Shown here one piece after another: positions 24,275 to 31,222 of a stretch of 64,000 nucleotides of DNA; the first letter of the stretch is position 1, and every line of letters begins with the position of its first letter. This stretch comes from an uncultured Oscillospiraceae bacterium (GTDB taxonomy: Bacteria; Bacillota; Clostridia; Oscillospirales; Acutalibacteraceae), in assembly GCA_949293315.1 (NCBI GenBank), contig CASFCH010000008.1, positions 1 through 64,000 of the forward strand, in the 5' to 3' direction. A program made the translations under genes and the position numbers. Under the pieces are notes generated by a model. That model made no database searches and was not told where the DNA came from. It saw nothing but the letters and a program-made list of their open reading frames with translations.

Positions 24275-26529
24275 CGCGACTCATCCTCTGACAGTATACG
24301 TTCCCGCAGAGCCAGCAGCGCATCCGCGCAGCTGAGGAACGCATCGGCTATGGCCGGATCAAACAGGATGTCTCTCTGCTCCGCGATATATCGCTTGACA
24401 TCCTCCGCCGCCCAGGGCTCCTTATAGCTGCGCCTGGACAGCAGTGCGTCCACCGCATCCACTACCCGCACCAGCCGCGCCGCCGGATCGATCTGGCCGC
24501 CCTGCAGTCCCAGATAGCCCGACCCGTCAAAATTCTCATGGTGTTCCAGCGCAATCATGGCCGCCGTCTCAAAGAACGCGCCCTTTTGCAGGGAGAGGAT
24601 ATTGTATCCGACCTGCGTATGCTGCTTCATCTGCTCCAGCTCCGGCGGATCCAGCGCACCCTCTTTTTCCAGAATACTCTCCGGCACGGCGATCTTGCCG
24701 ATATCGTGGGTCATGGCCGCCAGCGAAATCAGCCTGGCGCGCTCCTCCTCCATGCCCAGCTCCATGCACAGCTCGTAGGAGAGGGCGGAGACAATAATCA
24801 GGTGACTCCGGGTGGATCTGCTTTTCTGCTCGACCACCGTCGCCAAATTGATGAAAAGCTCCTCCTGAATGTCGCTCACATCGTGCCGCAGGCTGAAATT
24901 CTGATAGACGGTGGAGAGATTCAGGAATGCGGCCTTCATAATATTTTCAGTCTCGGCTCCGACGCCGTACAGAATATTTTCCAGGTGGATGACCGCACTG
25001 TGGCTGTCCTGCTGGAAGAGCATATCCGCAGAGGTCCTGCCGATGAGAATCTTTTTCTCCTGACGGTCCAGGTGCTCATAAATCACCTGATAATCACATT
25101 TCTCCACCTGTCCGTCGTTATAAATCTCCTCAAATTCATCGCCGGCGCGCACCCCGATGCTCGCATGCACATCGACCGATTCCCCGCCGAGCTCCGCATT
25201 TTTCTCAATGATACCGGACAGGCTGCGGGCAATCTCGATCAGGAAAGGCCGCTCCTCCTTCTGCCGGAGCGCCTCCGAGATCAAATTGGCGACGTCCTCA
25301 AGCCATGCGCTGTCCGCGCGCATCTGCTGCACGCGCTCCTGCTTTTTCACGTCCAGATAGACGACCTGCCGGCAGTAGATCACAAACATCACCACACACA
25401 TTAGGGCGATGCTCCCGTAGAAGAGATAGCCGGACATGAGCCCAAGCCCGAGGAACAGGCCGCACGTATTGTAAAGGCCCACCAGCGCCGCATAGATCAG
25501 CAGTCCGCGCATCGCCCCCATATGGGGCGTCTCCTCCGAAGCGGCGTCGGCAAAGACGCCATTGGCCCGGATGGCGATAAACAGCTGGGCCGCCGTCATG
25601 ACCACCGCCGCCACACGCACCGCCCAGGCGGTCTGGAACAGTGGGATCAGCGCGCAGACAATGGCCGCCGGAATCCACACCGCCGCATGGCGCAGCGCTC
25701 TGCCGTGGCAGGATAGAATGGTCGTATAGACGAGCATCATCAGAAGCATCTGCGTCAGCAGCTGCACGGGGAACCAGTACGGGGCCGTCAGCAGCGCCGT
25801 TGCCTGGGCGTAGGTATAGAGCATGCCGGCTGCGCCGCCGCAGAGGACCGTGACGGACAGCAGCAGCAACCGCCGGATGTGGCCGCTTCTCCCGGCCAGG
25901 CACAGCCCCAGCACAAAGAGGCCGGCCCCCAGCAGAATCAGCGACAGGGACACGCCGAATCCAATATATTGGGAAAAACTCTCAAAAGCGGAGATTTCCG
26001 CCGGCTCCACATAGGCCTCCAGTGAAAACGCGAGCGGCGCATACAGGTAGACGTCCAGCTCCCGCGCCTCGCCCCCGGGCACCGTTATGCTCTGATAGCT
26101 GCCGCCTGTGAAGCTCTGCGTGCCATAGCCGTTATCCAGCACCTGCTCGCCGTCAATCTCCACGCGCAGGGGATTGTGGGCCGTCCGGAGCACCAGCCGA
26201 AAATCCTCGCGGGAGGCCGGCAGGGTGTACTGCAGCCGCATATAGGGGGCGCCGAACGCCTTAGATACACGATTTTCACCGGTGGCCTGCTGATAGGAGG
26301 AGAGATCCCCTTCGATCGCCCCGGAATCGGCGGCGCAGACAAACCGCCAGTCCGTGATCGCGTTCTCCCGGGCAGGCAGAAGCGTCTGGCCCATAAAGTG
26401 GATGAGAAACGTCCCCACGAAGAGCACCACTGCGACGATGATCGCCGTGCGTGTTCTCCCGGGCATATTCCGTACCCTGCGCTCGACCGTTTTCCGGCGG
26501 GCGCCGGGGGTCTCCTTTTTACGCGGCAT
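24271..26529 (-). CDS. Seven-TM receptor with cytosolic HD-GYP domain
   Basis: 752 residues from the ATG at 26529, preceded by GGGAGAA; longer starts at 26535 and 26547 exist. Order: TM helix; extracytoplasmic beta-sandwich of about 50-185 resembling 7TMR-DISM ligand domains; seven TM helices of about 190-400; a linker domain of about 410-560; HD-GYP of about 565-745 with AAMTHDIGKIAVPESIL, MKQHTQVGYNIL, LEHHENFDGSGYLG and RVVDAVDAL. GYP is changed to GYL, but the HD and HHE metal ligands remain, so c-di-GMP hydrolysis is likely still possible. It overlaps the next gene by four bases. A c-di-GMP-degrading gene inside a c-di-GMP riboswitch operon suggests negative feedback. Confidence 0.88.
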   Translation of the reverse strand: MPRKKETPGARRKTVERRVRNMPGRTRTAIIVAVVLFVGTFLIHFMGQTLLPARENAITDWRFVCAADSGAIEGDLSSYQQATGENRVSKAFGAPYMRLQYTLPASREDFRLVLRTAHNPLRVEIDGEQVLDNGYGTQSFTGGSYQSITVPGGEARELDVYLYAPLAFSLEAYVEPAEISAFESFSQYIGFGVSLSLILLGAGLFVLGLCLAGRSGHIRRLLLLSVTVLCGGAAGMLYTYAQATALLTAPYWFPVQLLTQMLLMMLVYTTILSCHGRALRHAAVWIPAAIVCALIPLFQTAWAVRVAAVVMTAAQLFIAIRANGVFADAASEETPHMGAMRGLLIYAALVGLYNTCGLFLGLGLMSGYLFYGSIALMCVVMFVIYCRQVVYLDVKKQERVQQMRADSAWLEDVANLISEALRQKEERPFLIEIARSLSGIIEKNAELGGESVDVHASIGVRAGDEFEEIYNDGQVEKCDYQVIYEHLDRQEKKILIGRTSADMLFQQDSHSAVIHLENILYGVGAETENIMKAAFLNLSTVYQNFSLRHDVSDIQEELFINLATVVEQKSRSTRSHLIIVSALSYELCMELGMEEERARLISLAAMTHDIGKIAVPESILEKEGALDPPELEQMKQHTQVGYNILSLQKGAFFETAAMIALEHHENFDGSGYLGLQGGQIDPAARLVRVVDAVDALLSRRSYKEPWAAEDVKRYIAEQRDILFDPAIADAFLSCADALLALRERILSEDESR

Positions 26530-26587
26530 AAGCATTTCTCCCGTCACTCATAGTCTCAAATAAAACAGTGTCTCTCCTTCGGCCGGA

Positions 26588-27295
26588 TCAGGTCATGGCG
26601 GCCAGATAATAGCCGCTGTCCCCCTGGCGCAGGGTGAGGACCGTTGATCCCGCCGCCTGCGTCTTCCCCGCATCCGAATAGTACTGGACCTCCAGCGTGT
26701 AGGCGCCGCCGCCCGCGTCCCGCAGTGTGGCCGCCGCGTATACCTCGGCGCTGTAATCGGGCTGCCACATCTCAAAATACCCGGCGCCGGGCACGTACAG
26801 ATCGCTCTCCTCCACATTTTGGGGGCAGGAGCCGAACAGCCGGGTCACCTGTGCGCGGATCTGCTCCACGGTCGCCTGCCGGTAGGTCATGGCGGCGGGC
26901 GCCAGATCCACCAGACAGCCGGTGCCCGCATACAGGTAGCAGAAGGCGTACTGCACCGCTACGCTCACCGGCAGCTCCTCCACAGAGGAAAAGGAATCTA
27001 TCGCCATAAAGTGCTGCAGCTCATATCCCTGCTTGACATAGCGAAGGGGCTCCATCCCTGCGGGAATATCCGTCTGGAGGGAGACGGCAATCCCCTCCTC
27101 CTGGACAGGCTGCGCCGATCCGGACTCCGCCCGGTCCGCGCCGGCCAAGGGCTCGTGCTCCTGCGTCTGCGCGCCCTCCACGGTCTGATAGCCGCGCCCC
27201 TGCGTAAAGTAGACGGCCAGGCCAATACACAAGGCCACCGCCAGCACACAGGCCACGGCAATCCCTATGTTCTTTTTACTGACAATATTCCGCAT
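26588..27295 (-). CDS. Membrane-anchored extracytoplasmic protein, first gene of the operon
   Basis: 235 residues. TM anchor about 9-30, a Glu/Gln/Ala-rich linker to about 70, then a compact domain with LQHFMAIDSFSSVEELPVSVA, CYLYAGTGC, MTYRQATVEQIRAQVTRLFG and the beta-rich end TLEVQYYSDAGKTQ and STVLTLRQGDSGYYL. No family recognised. RBS GGAGGGG before the ATG. It is the first reading frame after the c-di-GMP riboswitch and terminator, 58 bases ahead of the HD-GYP gene start. An accessory role in polymer export or surface assembly is inferred from position only. Confidence 0.75.
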   Translation of the reverse strand: MRNIVSKKNIGIAVACVLAVALCIGLAVYFTQGRGYQTVEGAQTQEHEPLAGADRAESGSAQPVQEEGIAVSLQTDIPAGMEPLRYVKQGYELQHFMAIDSFSSVEELPVSVAVQYAFCYLYAGTGCLVDLAPAAMTYRQATVEQIRAQVTRLFGSCPQNVEESDLYVPGAGYFEMWQPDYSAEVYAAATLRDAGGGAYTLEVQYYSDAGKTQAAGSTVLTLRQGDSGYYLAAMT

Positions 27296-27343
27296 GCGGA
27301 CCCCTCCCCGGCGGCTTCTGAAAAGGCGCCGTTTTTCGGCAAC

Positions 27344-27390
27344 AAAAAAAGCTGCGAACTGTTGCGGAGCTTTTCCTCAACAGCTGCAGC
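27344..27390 (-). terminator. Riboswitch-associated intrinsic terminator
   Basis: On the minus strand a stem is built from GCTG..GCTGTTG and CAACAGT..CAGC, followed by seven T. It starts at the 3' end of the GEMM aptamer and ends about 50 bases before the operon start codon. This is the expected place for a transcriptional expression platform. Confidence 0.88.
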
Positions 27391-27462
27391 CAGACGAGCG
27401 TAGTAGTGGAACCACCTTAGCCTCTCGACTTTGCGTCCTTGATTTTCATCAAGTTTGCCAAA
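27385..27462 (-). ncRNA. Cyclic-di-GMP-I (GEMM-I) riboswitch, copy 2
   Basis: Minus-strand core: GGCAAAC, a P2 stem TTGAT/ATCAA capped by GAAA, GGACGCAAA, CGAG...GGCTAAGG, GTGG/CCAC inner arm and a returning CTCG. All invariant GEMM-I blocks and the GAAA tetraloop/receptor pair are present; P1 looks short. The terminator at 27344-27390 overlaps its 3' edge. It governs the 14-kb exopolysaccharide operon. Because the 3' strand of the aptamer shares bases with the terminator stem, a c-di-GMP ON switch is the simpler reading, but this is not proven. Confidence 0.88.
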
Positions 27463-27526
27463 TTCGATTCAAACCGATATTCTGTTTCCCCAGATATCCG
27501 CTGCATGCGGCGGGGAATGTAAAAAC

Positions 27527-27555
27527 AGTATAAACAATCCAACCGCCTTTGTCAA
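27527..27555 (-). promoter_or_regulatory. Promoter of the c-di-GMP-regulated exopolysaccharide operon
   Basis: Minus-strand TTGACA (27550-27555), 17-base spacer, TATACT (27527-27532). The start site would lie about 60 bases before the GEMM-I aptamer. It sits between the end of the GGDEF gene and the riboswitch, so the operon has its own strong promoter. Confidence 0.88.
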
Positions 27556-27594
27556 GCGGTTTCCCGTAAATTCCAGCGGGGACACGGGACGGGA

Positions 27595-29103
27595 TCAGAC
27601 CGTCTCATGCCAAAACGCCTGATTCCCGCCGCGTCTTTTGGCCTCGTACAGGGCGCTGTCCGCCGTTTCGTACAGACGGGCATAGGACCACCCCGGAGGA
27701 GCCATTGCAATGCCGACGCTGCATCCGGTATGGATATGAACGCCGCTGCATTCCAGCACGGGTACACGGCGGACGATCTCATCCGCATAGCGGCGCACAT
27801 CCATCCCGCCGCCCGTGGGGAACAGTACGGCAAACTCATCGCCGCCGACCCTGCCCACGCGCGCGCCCGCCGGAGCGATCTCCCACAGCAGATTCGCCAC
27901 CGCTTTGAGCACCTGATCGCCGGCGGGATGGCCGTATGTATCGTTGATATTTTTAAAGTCATCCATATCCACAACGAACATGGTCATCCGCTCGCCGTCA
28001 TGCAGATCCTGAATCTTTCGCTGTCCATAGCTCTCAATAGCCGCCTTGTTGAACGTGCCGGTAAAGGCATCTATCTGCACCTCGCGCTCAAGCTGGATAA
28101 GGCGCGCCTTTTTATCCGTGATATCTGCCAGCATCCCGATGGCGGAAGTGGGCTCCCCGCTCTGGTCGGCCTGTGCGATCACTGTCAGCTCAAACCAGCG
28201 CCTCTCTCCCGTTTTCAGCGGCAGATACAGCTCCATCTTCTGATGTTCCCTGCCGGCACGGACATCCTCCATGCACCTGAGAATCTCCCGGCGCTGCTCC
28301 GGCGTCAGCGCGCGCGCTGTACCGATAAAGGTCTCAAACTCCTGAATCATTCCGGGGAACCCGAACATCTCCTCCCAGCCGCCGGACATCCGCATCCACC
28401 GGTTGCGGATATCCCATTCAAAGGTGATAAACTGCTCGTTTTTCCGGATGAGCTCGTACTGCTCCTGGCTCAGCTGGAACTGGTGCCTGCTCTCCTCAAG
28501 CGCCTGATTCATATGCTGGATCTCGCGCTTCTGCCGCAGCTCCGTGCACAGGTGGCGGTAGCGCACGATATATACGGCCGCACACAGGATGGCGGTGATG
28601 GTAAAATTGATCACCTCGCCCGAGGAACCCGCCCGCCACAAAAACAGCACAAACAGCAGGTAATTGCCCCACAGGTTGCACATGGCATACACCGGACGCA
28701 TGGTGACCAGTGTGGAAAACGCCACCAGAGAGGTGACAACCATGATATTCCCCACCGCGCTGGAGCGATAGATGTCATACATATTAAATACGGTCTGCCA
28801 TAACACGATCACGCCGGCCGCCGTCATGTGCAGATAGTAGCGCTGTACCGTGCTGATTTTGAGCAGCAGATCCGCCAGCAGAAAAACGGCGCACGCCGCG
28901 GCAAGAAAAACATAAAAGCCGAAATAGATGCGATTGTTCAGCGTACCCAGACCCGAATCGGAGAAAAACAGCACGCGTATGATGTTGAAAAGCTCCACCA
29001 GGATAGTTCCACCGCAGATCACCCGCAGCAGCATACGGTTGAGCCGCACGGCCTCCTGTATGAAATCCATGCGCATGTTTTCTGAAAATGAACTCCGCAC
29101 CAT
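27595..29103 (-). CDS. Membrane diguanylate cyclase with PAS and GGDEF domains
   Basis: 502 residues from the ATG at 29103 (AAGGGG upstream; a GTG at 29106 is also possible). The N-terminal half has about six TM helices (residues 20-190), then a coiled linker, a PAS domain of about 210-330 (FITFEWDIRNRWMRMSGGWEEMFGF) and a GGDEF domain from about 340. The active site VGGDEFAVLF is intact, with the usual DDFKNINDTYGHPAGD metal/substrate motif. No RxxD inhibitory site is seen at the normal spot, so product inhibition may be absent. It makes c-di-GMP next to a promoter read through a c-di-GMP riboswitch. Likely co-transcribed with the HPt and REC-HD-GYP genes. Confidence 0.93.
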   Translation of the reverse strand: MVRSSFSENMRMDFIQEAVRLNRMLLRVICGGTILVELFNIIRVLFFSDSGLGTLNNRIYFGFYVFLAAACAVFLLADLLLKISTVQRYYLHMTAAGVIVLWQTVFNMYDIYRSSAVGNIMVVTSLVAFSTLVTMRPVYAMCNLWGNYLLFVLFLWRAGSSGEVINFTITAILCAAVYIVRYRHLCTELRQKREIQHMNQALEESRHQFQLSQEQYELIRKNEQFITFEWDIRNRWMRMSGGWEEMFGFPGMIQEFETFIGTARALTPEQRREILRCMEDVRAGREHQKMELYLPLKTGERRWFELTVIAQADQSGEPTSAIGMLADITDKKARLIQLEREVQIDAFTGTFNKAAIESYGQRKIQDLHDGERMTMFVVDMDDFKNINDTYGHPAGDQVLKAVANLLWEIAPAGARVGRVGGDEFAVLFPTGGGMDVRRYADEIVRRVPVLECSGVHIHTGCSVGIAMAPPGWSYARLYETADSALYEAKRRGGNQAFWHETV

Positions 29104-29139
29104 CACTGCCCCTTTCCGAAAAAATTGCAGTTTTGGGCT

Positions 29140-29493
29140 TCAGCGCCCGGCTGCGGCCGCGCACACCGCCTCATACACCTGCGTGACGGACGGCATCATC
29201 GCCCGCGCCGCATCCCAGCTGCCGCCGCGCAGCAGCTCCACCTGATCGCTCACCAGGCGGTACAGCCGGCCCATGGAAAGATTGCCGCACACCCCCTTGA
29301 GCGTGTGGGCCGCGCGGAATGCGCCCTCCCGGTCTTCCCGCTCCATGGCCTGCACGAGTTCCCCATAGGACGGATCCTCCGGAAACCGCAGCAGCATCCG
29401 CTCGAGCAGCGTCTCATTGCCCATAAAGCGCTCGAGCGCATCATCGACGGATATGCCGCACGCCTCCAGCGCTCTTTTCCTCTCCTGCGTCAC
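29140..29493 (-). CDS. Stand-alone HPt phosphotransfer protein
   Basis: 117 residues, GTG start overlapping the stop of the response regulator (GTGA). All-helical, with the phosphorylatable His in FRAAHTLKGVCGNLSMGRLYRL, the classic HPt motif. It would shuttle phosphate from the receiver of a hybrid kinase to another response regulator. The hybrid kinase at 9018-11561 is the only one in the window. The partner is probably the REC-HD-GYP protein encoded immediately before it. Confidence 0.92.
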   Translation of the reverse strand: MTQERKRALEACGISVDDALERFMGNETLLERMLLRFPEDPSYGELVQAMEREDREGAFRAAHTLKGVCGNLSMGRLYRLVSDQVELLRGGSWDAARAMMPSVTQVYEAVCAAAAGR

Positions 29494-30578
29494 GTTTCCG
29501 GACCCCCTTCATAAAATCTGCGCAGCTGCGGCTCCGCACCGAAAAAGCAGCGCAGCAGCCGCGGATTAAAGGCGCCGCACGCGCCCTCGCGGATCATTTT
29601 GAGCGCCGTCTCCGGCGAATAGGCATCCTTATATACACGCCTGCTCACAAGCGCGTCATACACATCGGCCAGGGAGACGATCTGCGCCCAGACGGAGATC
29701 TCCTCCCCCCGCAGGCCGTCCGGATAGCCGCGGCCGTCCCACCGCTCATGGTGGTGCCGCGCAATATCATAGGCATAGGCGAAAGCCGCGTGATCCCGCA
29801 TCTGCGGGATCCGCTGCAGCAGCAGCCCGCCCTGTACGGTGTGGGATTTCATCACCTCAAATTCCGCCGGCGTCAGCTTGCCCGGCTTGTTGAGGATCGC
29901 ATCCGGGATGGCGATCTTCCCCACGTCGTGCATGATGGCCGCCAGAGAGATCTGCGTGATCTCCTCCGCAGTGAGGCCGTCCCCAAGCTCCGTACAGGTG
30001 AGCATGTGATGCGTAATATCATGAATACGCCGGACATGGCCGCCTGATTCCCCGCTGCGGAATTCAATGGCCGTGGAGAGCGCCTCGATCATCCCCATAT
30101 TCAGCTGGATGATCTGCTGCGCCTGCTGAAAGATCTCCGTCTGCTGCTGCTCCACCTGGCTGCGCAGACTTTTCCGTGCGCGGAAGAGCTCGATGACCGA
30201 TTCGATCCGGCGCTGGACAACGAAGGGGATCACCGGCTTGGCGATCACGTCCATCACGCCCAGCGAGTAGGCCTCCCGGAGGGTGCGATCCTCCGCCTCC
30301 GACGTGATGAGGAAGACCGGGATCCGTTCCAGCCAACCCAGCGCCTGCATCCTGCGCAGGACTTCCATCCCGTCCATCACCGGCATGACAACATCCAGCA
30401 GCACTGCGCAGATCTTGCCGCCATTTTTCCGAAGTCTGTCCATGGCCTCCCGGCCGTTCTCCGCCTCTTCGATGCGATAATAGGGCGAAAAGATATTGGC
30501 CAGCACGGCGCGGTTGATTTCACTGTCATCTACGATGAGAATGGTCTCTGTCCGCCCGTCCGGTATCAATGGGCACAC
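29490..30578 (-). CDS. Response regulator with REC and HD-GYP domains
   Basis: 362 residues by the GTG at 30578; a TTG at 30569 has better distance to the G-rich ribosome site, so the true start may be three codons later. REC domain of about 10-130 with ETILIVDDSEINR, the acceptor Asp in VLLDVVMPVMDG and IAKPVIPF. A coiled linker leads to HD-GYP of about 165-350 with GHVRRIHDIT, AAIMHDVGKIAIPDAIL, MKSHTVQGG, RHHHERWDGRGYPDGL and SLADVYDALVS. All metal ligands and the GYP motif are intact, so it should hydrolyse c-di-GMP. Phosphorylation via the adjacent HPt would tune this. Confidence 0.94.
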   Translation of the reverse strand: MCPLIPDGRTETILIVDDSEINRAVLANIFSPYYRIEEAENGREAMDRLRKNGGKICAVLLDVVMPVMDGMEVLRRMQALGWLERIPVFLITSEAEDRTLREAYSLGVMDVIAKPVIPFVVQRRIESVIELFRARKSLRSQVEQQQTEIFQQAQQIIQLNMGMIEALSTAIEFRSGESGGHVRRIHDITHHMLTCTELGDGLTAEEITQISLAAIMHDVGKIAIPDAILNKPGKLTPAEFEVMKSHTVQGGLLLQRIPQMRDHAAFAYAYDIARHHHERWDGRGYPDGLRGEEISVWAQIVSLADVYDALVSRRVYKDAYSPETALKMIREGACGAFNPRLLRCFFGAEPQLRRFYEGGPET

Positions 30579-30701
30579 CCCCCGCCGGTTGAAATTTGTC
30601 CTTTGTACACACCTGGAAATTCCTTTTTAAGTAACAACTATTATATCACCTGTTTTAAATAATAACAAGTATTTTATCACTTTGCCATTATAAGTAATAA
30701 A

Positions 30702-30717
30702 AACCAATATACTGGTT
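30702..30717. promoter_or_regulatory. Possible operator of the XRE regulator
   Basis: Inverted repeat AACCA-N6-TGGTT spanning a TATACT-like -10 box, 17 bases ahead of the XRE start codon. The flanking AT-rich DNA (30625-30700) has three AAGTA-type repeats and separates the XRE gene from the divergent signalling cassette. Confidence 0.45.
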
Positions 30718-30733
30718 GAGTGGGGTGATAAAA

Positions 30734-31066
30734 ATGATAGGAGAACGTCTGGCCGAAATCCGCAAGGACCATCACGATACGCAGGCCGATCTGGCCCGCC
30801 GCCTGGGGGTATCCCTGCCCTGCGTGCGGGCCTGGGAGCAGGGGAAGAGCTCCCCCGGGCATGAGATGCTCGTGGAGATCTGCCGTCTGTACGGGATTTC
30901 CGCCGACTTCCTGCTGGGGCTTTCCGATGTGGATCCTGCCTACGAGCGGCGGCGGAAGTCCCTGCGCCTGACGCAGCGTGAACAGACCGCGCTGCGCGAT
31001 TTTGAAGCCTACCTGCTGTGGAAGCGGAAGCATTCCTCAGAAATATCGAAAAATTCCGCCAAATGA
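30734..31066 (+). CDS. XRE-family DNA-binding regulator
   Basis: 110 residues from the ATG at 30734 (GGGGTG upstream; an in-frame TTG at 30716 is less likely). A Cro/C1-type HTH covers residues 1-62: IGERLAEIRKDHHDTQADLARRLGVSLPCVRAWEQGKSSP, ending in YGISADFLLGLSD. The basic C-terminal part is short. It is divergent from the REC-HD-GYP/HPt/GGDEF cassette and shares its intergenic region, so it may regulate that cassette as well as itself. Confidence 0.85.
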   Translation: MIGERLAEIRKDHHDTQADLARRLGVSLPCVRAWEQGKSSPGHEMLVEICRLYGISADFLLGLSDVDPAYERRRKSLRLTQREQTALRDFEAYLLWKRKHSSEISKNSAK

Positions 31067-31090
31067 TTCCATCCGGGCGGCATAAAGCCG

Positions 31091-31135
31091 GGGACGGACA
31101 GCCCTCTCTACGGGCTGTCCGTCCCGGTCGCGTTT
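31091..31135 (+). terminator. Terminator of the XRE gene
   Basis: Perfect 14-bp stem GGGACGGACAGCCC (31091-31104) with its complement at 31112-31125, seven-base loop, and a GTTTT run shortly after. Confidence 0.75.
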
Positions 31136-31161
31136 TGGCGGCGCTTCCCCCGATGCAAATA

Positions 31162-31192
31162 CACGGCCCCGGGCAAATTGCCCGGGGCCGTG
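31162..31192. terminator. Hairpin between convergent genes
   Basis: Perfect 13-bp stem CACGGCCCCGGGC (31162-31174) with its complement at 31180-31192, loop AAATT. It lies 30 bases past the GH3 stop codon. The T-tract is poor, but place and strength suggest termination of the minus-strand GH3 transcript. Confidence 0.6.
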
Positions 31193-31222
31193 AAGCGGAA
31201 GAACTATTTTTATGTATCCCAC

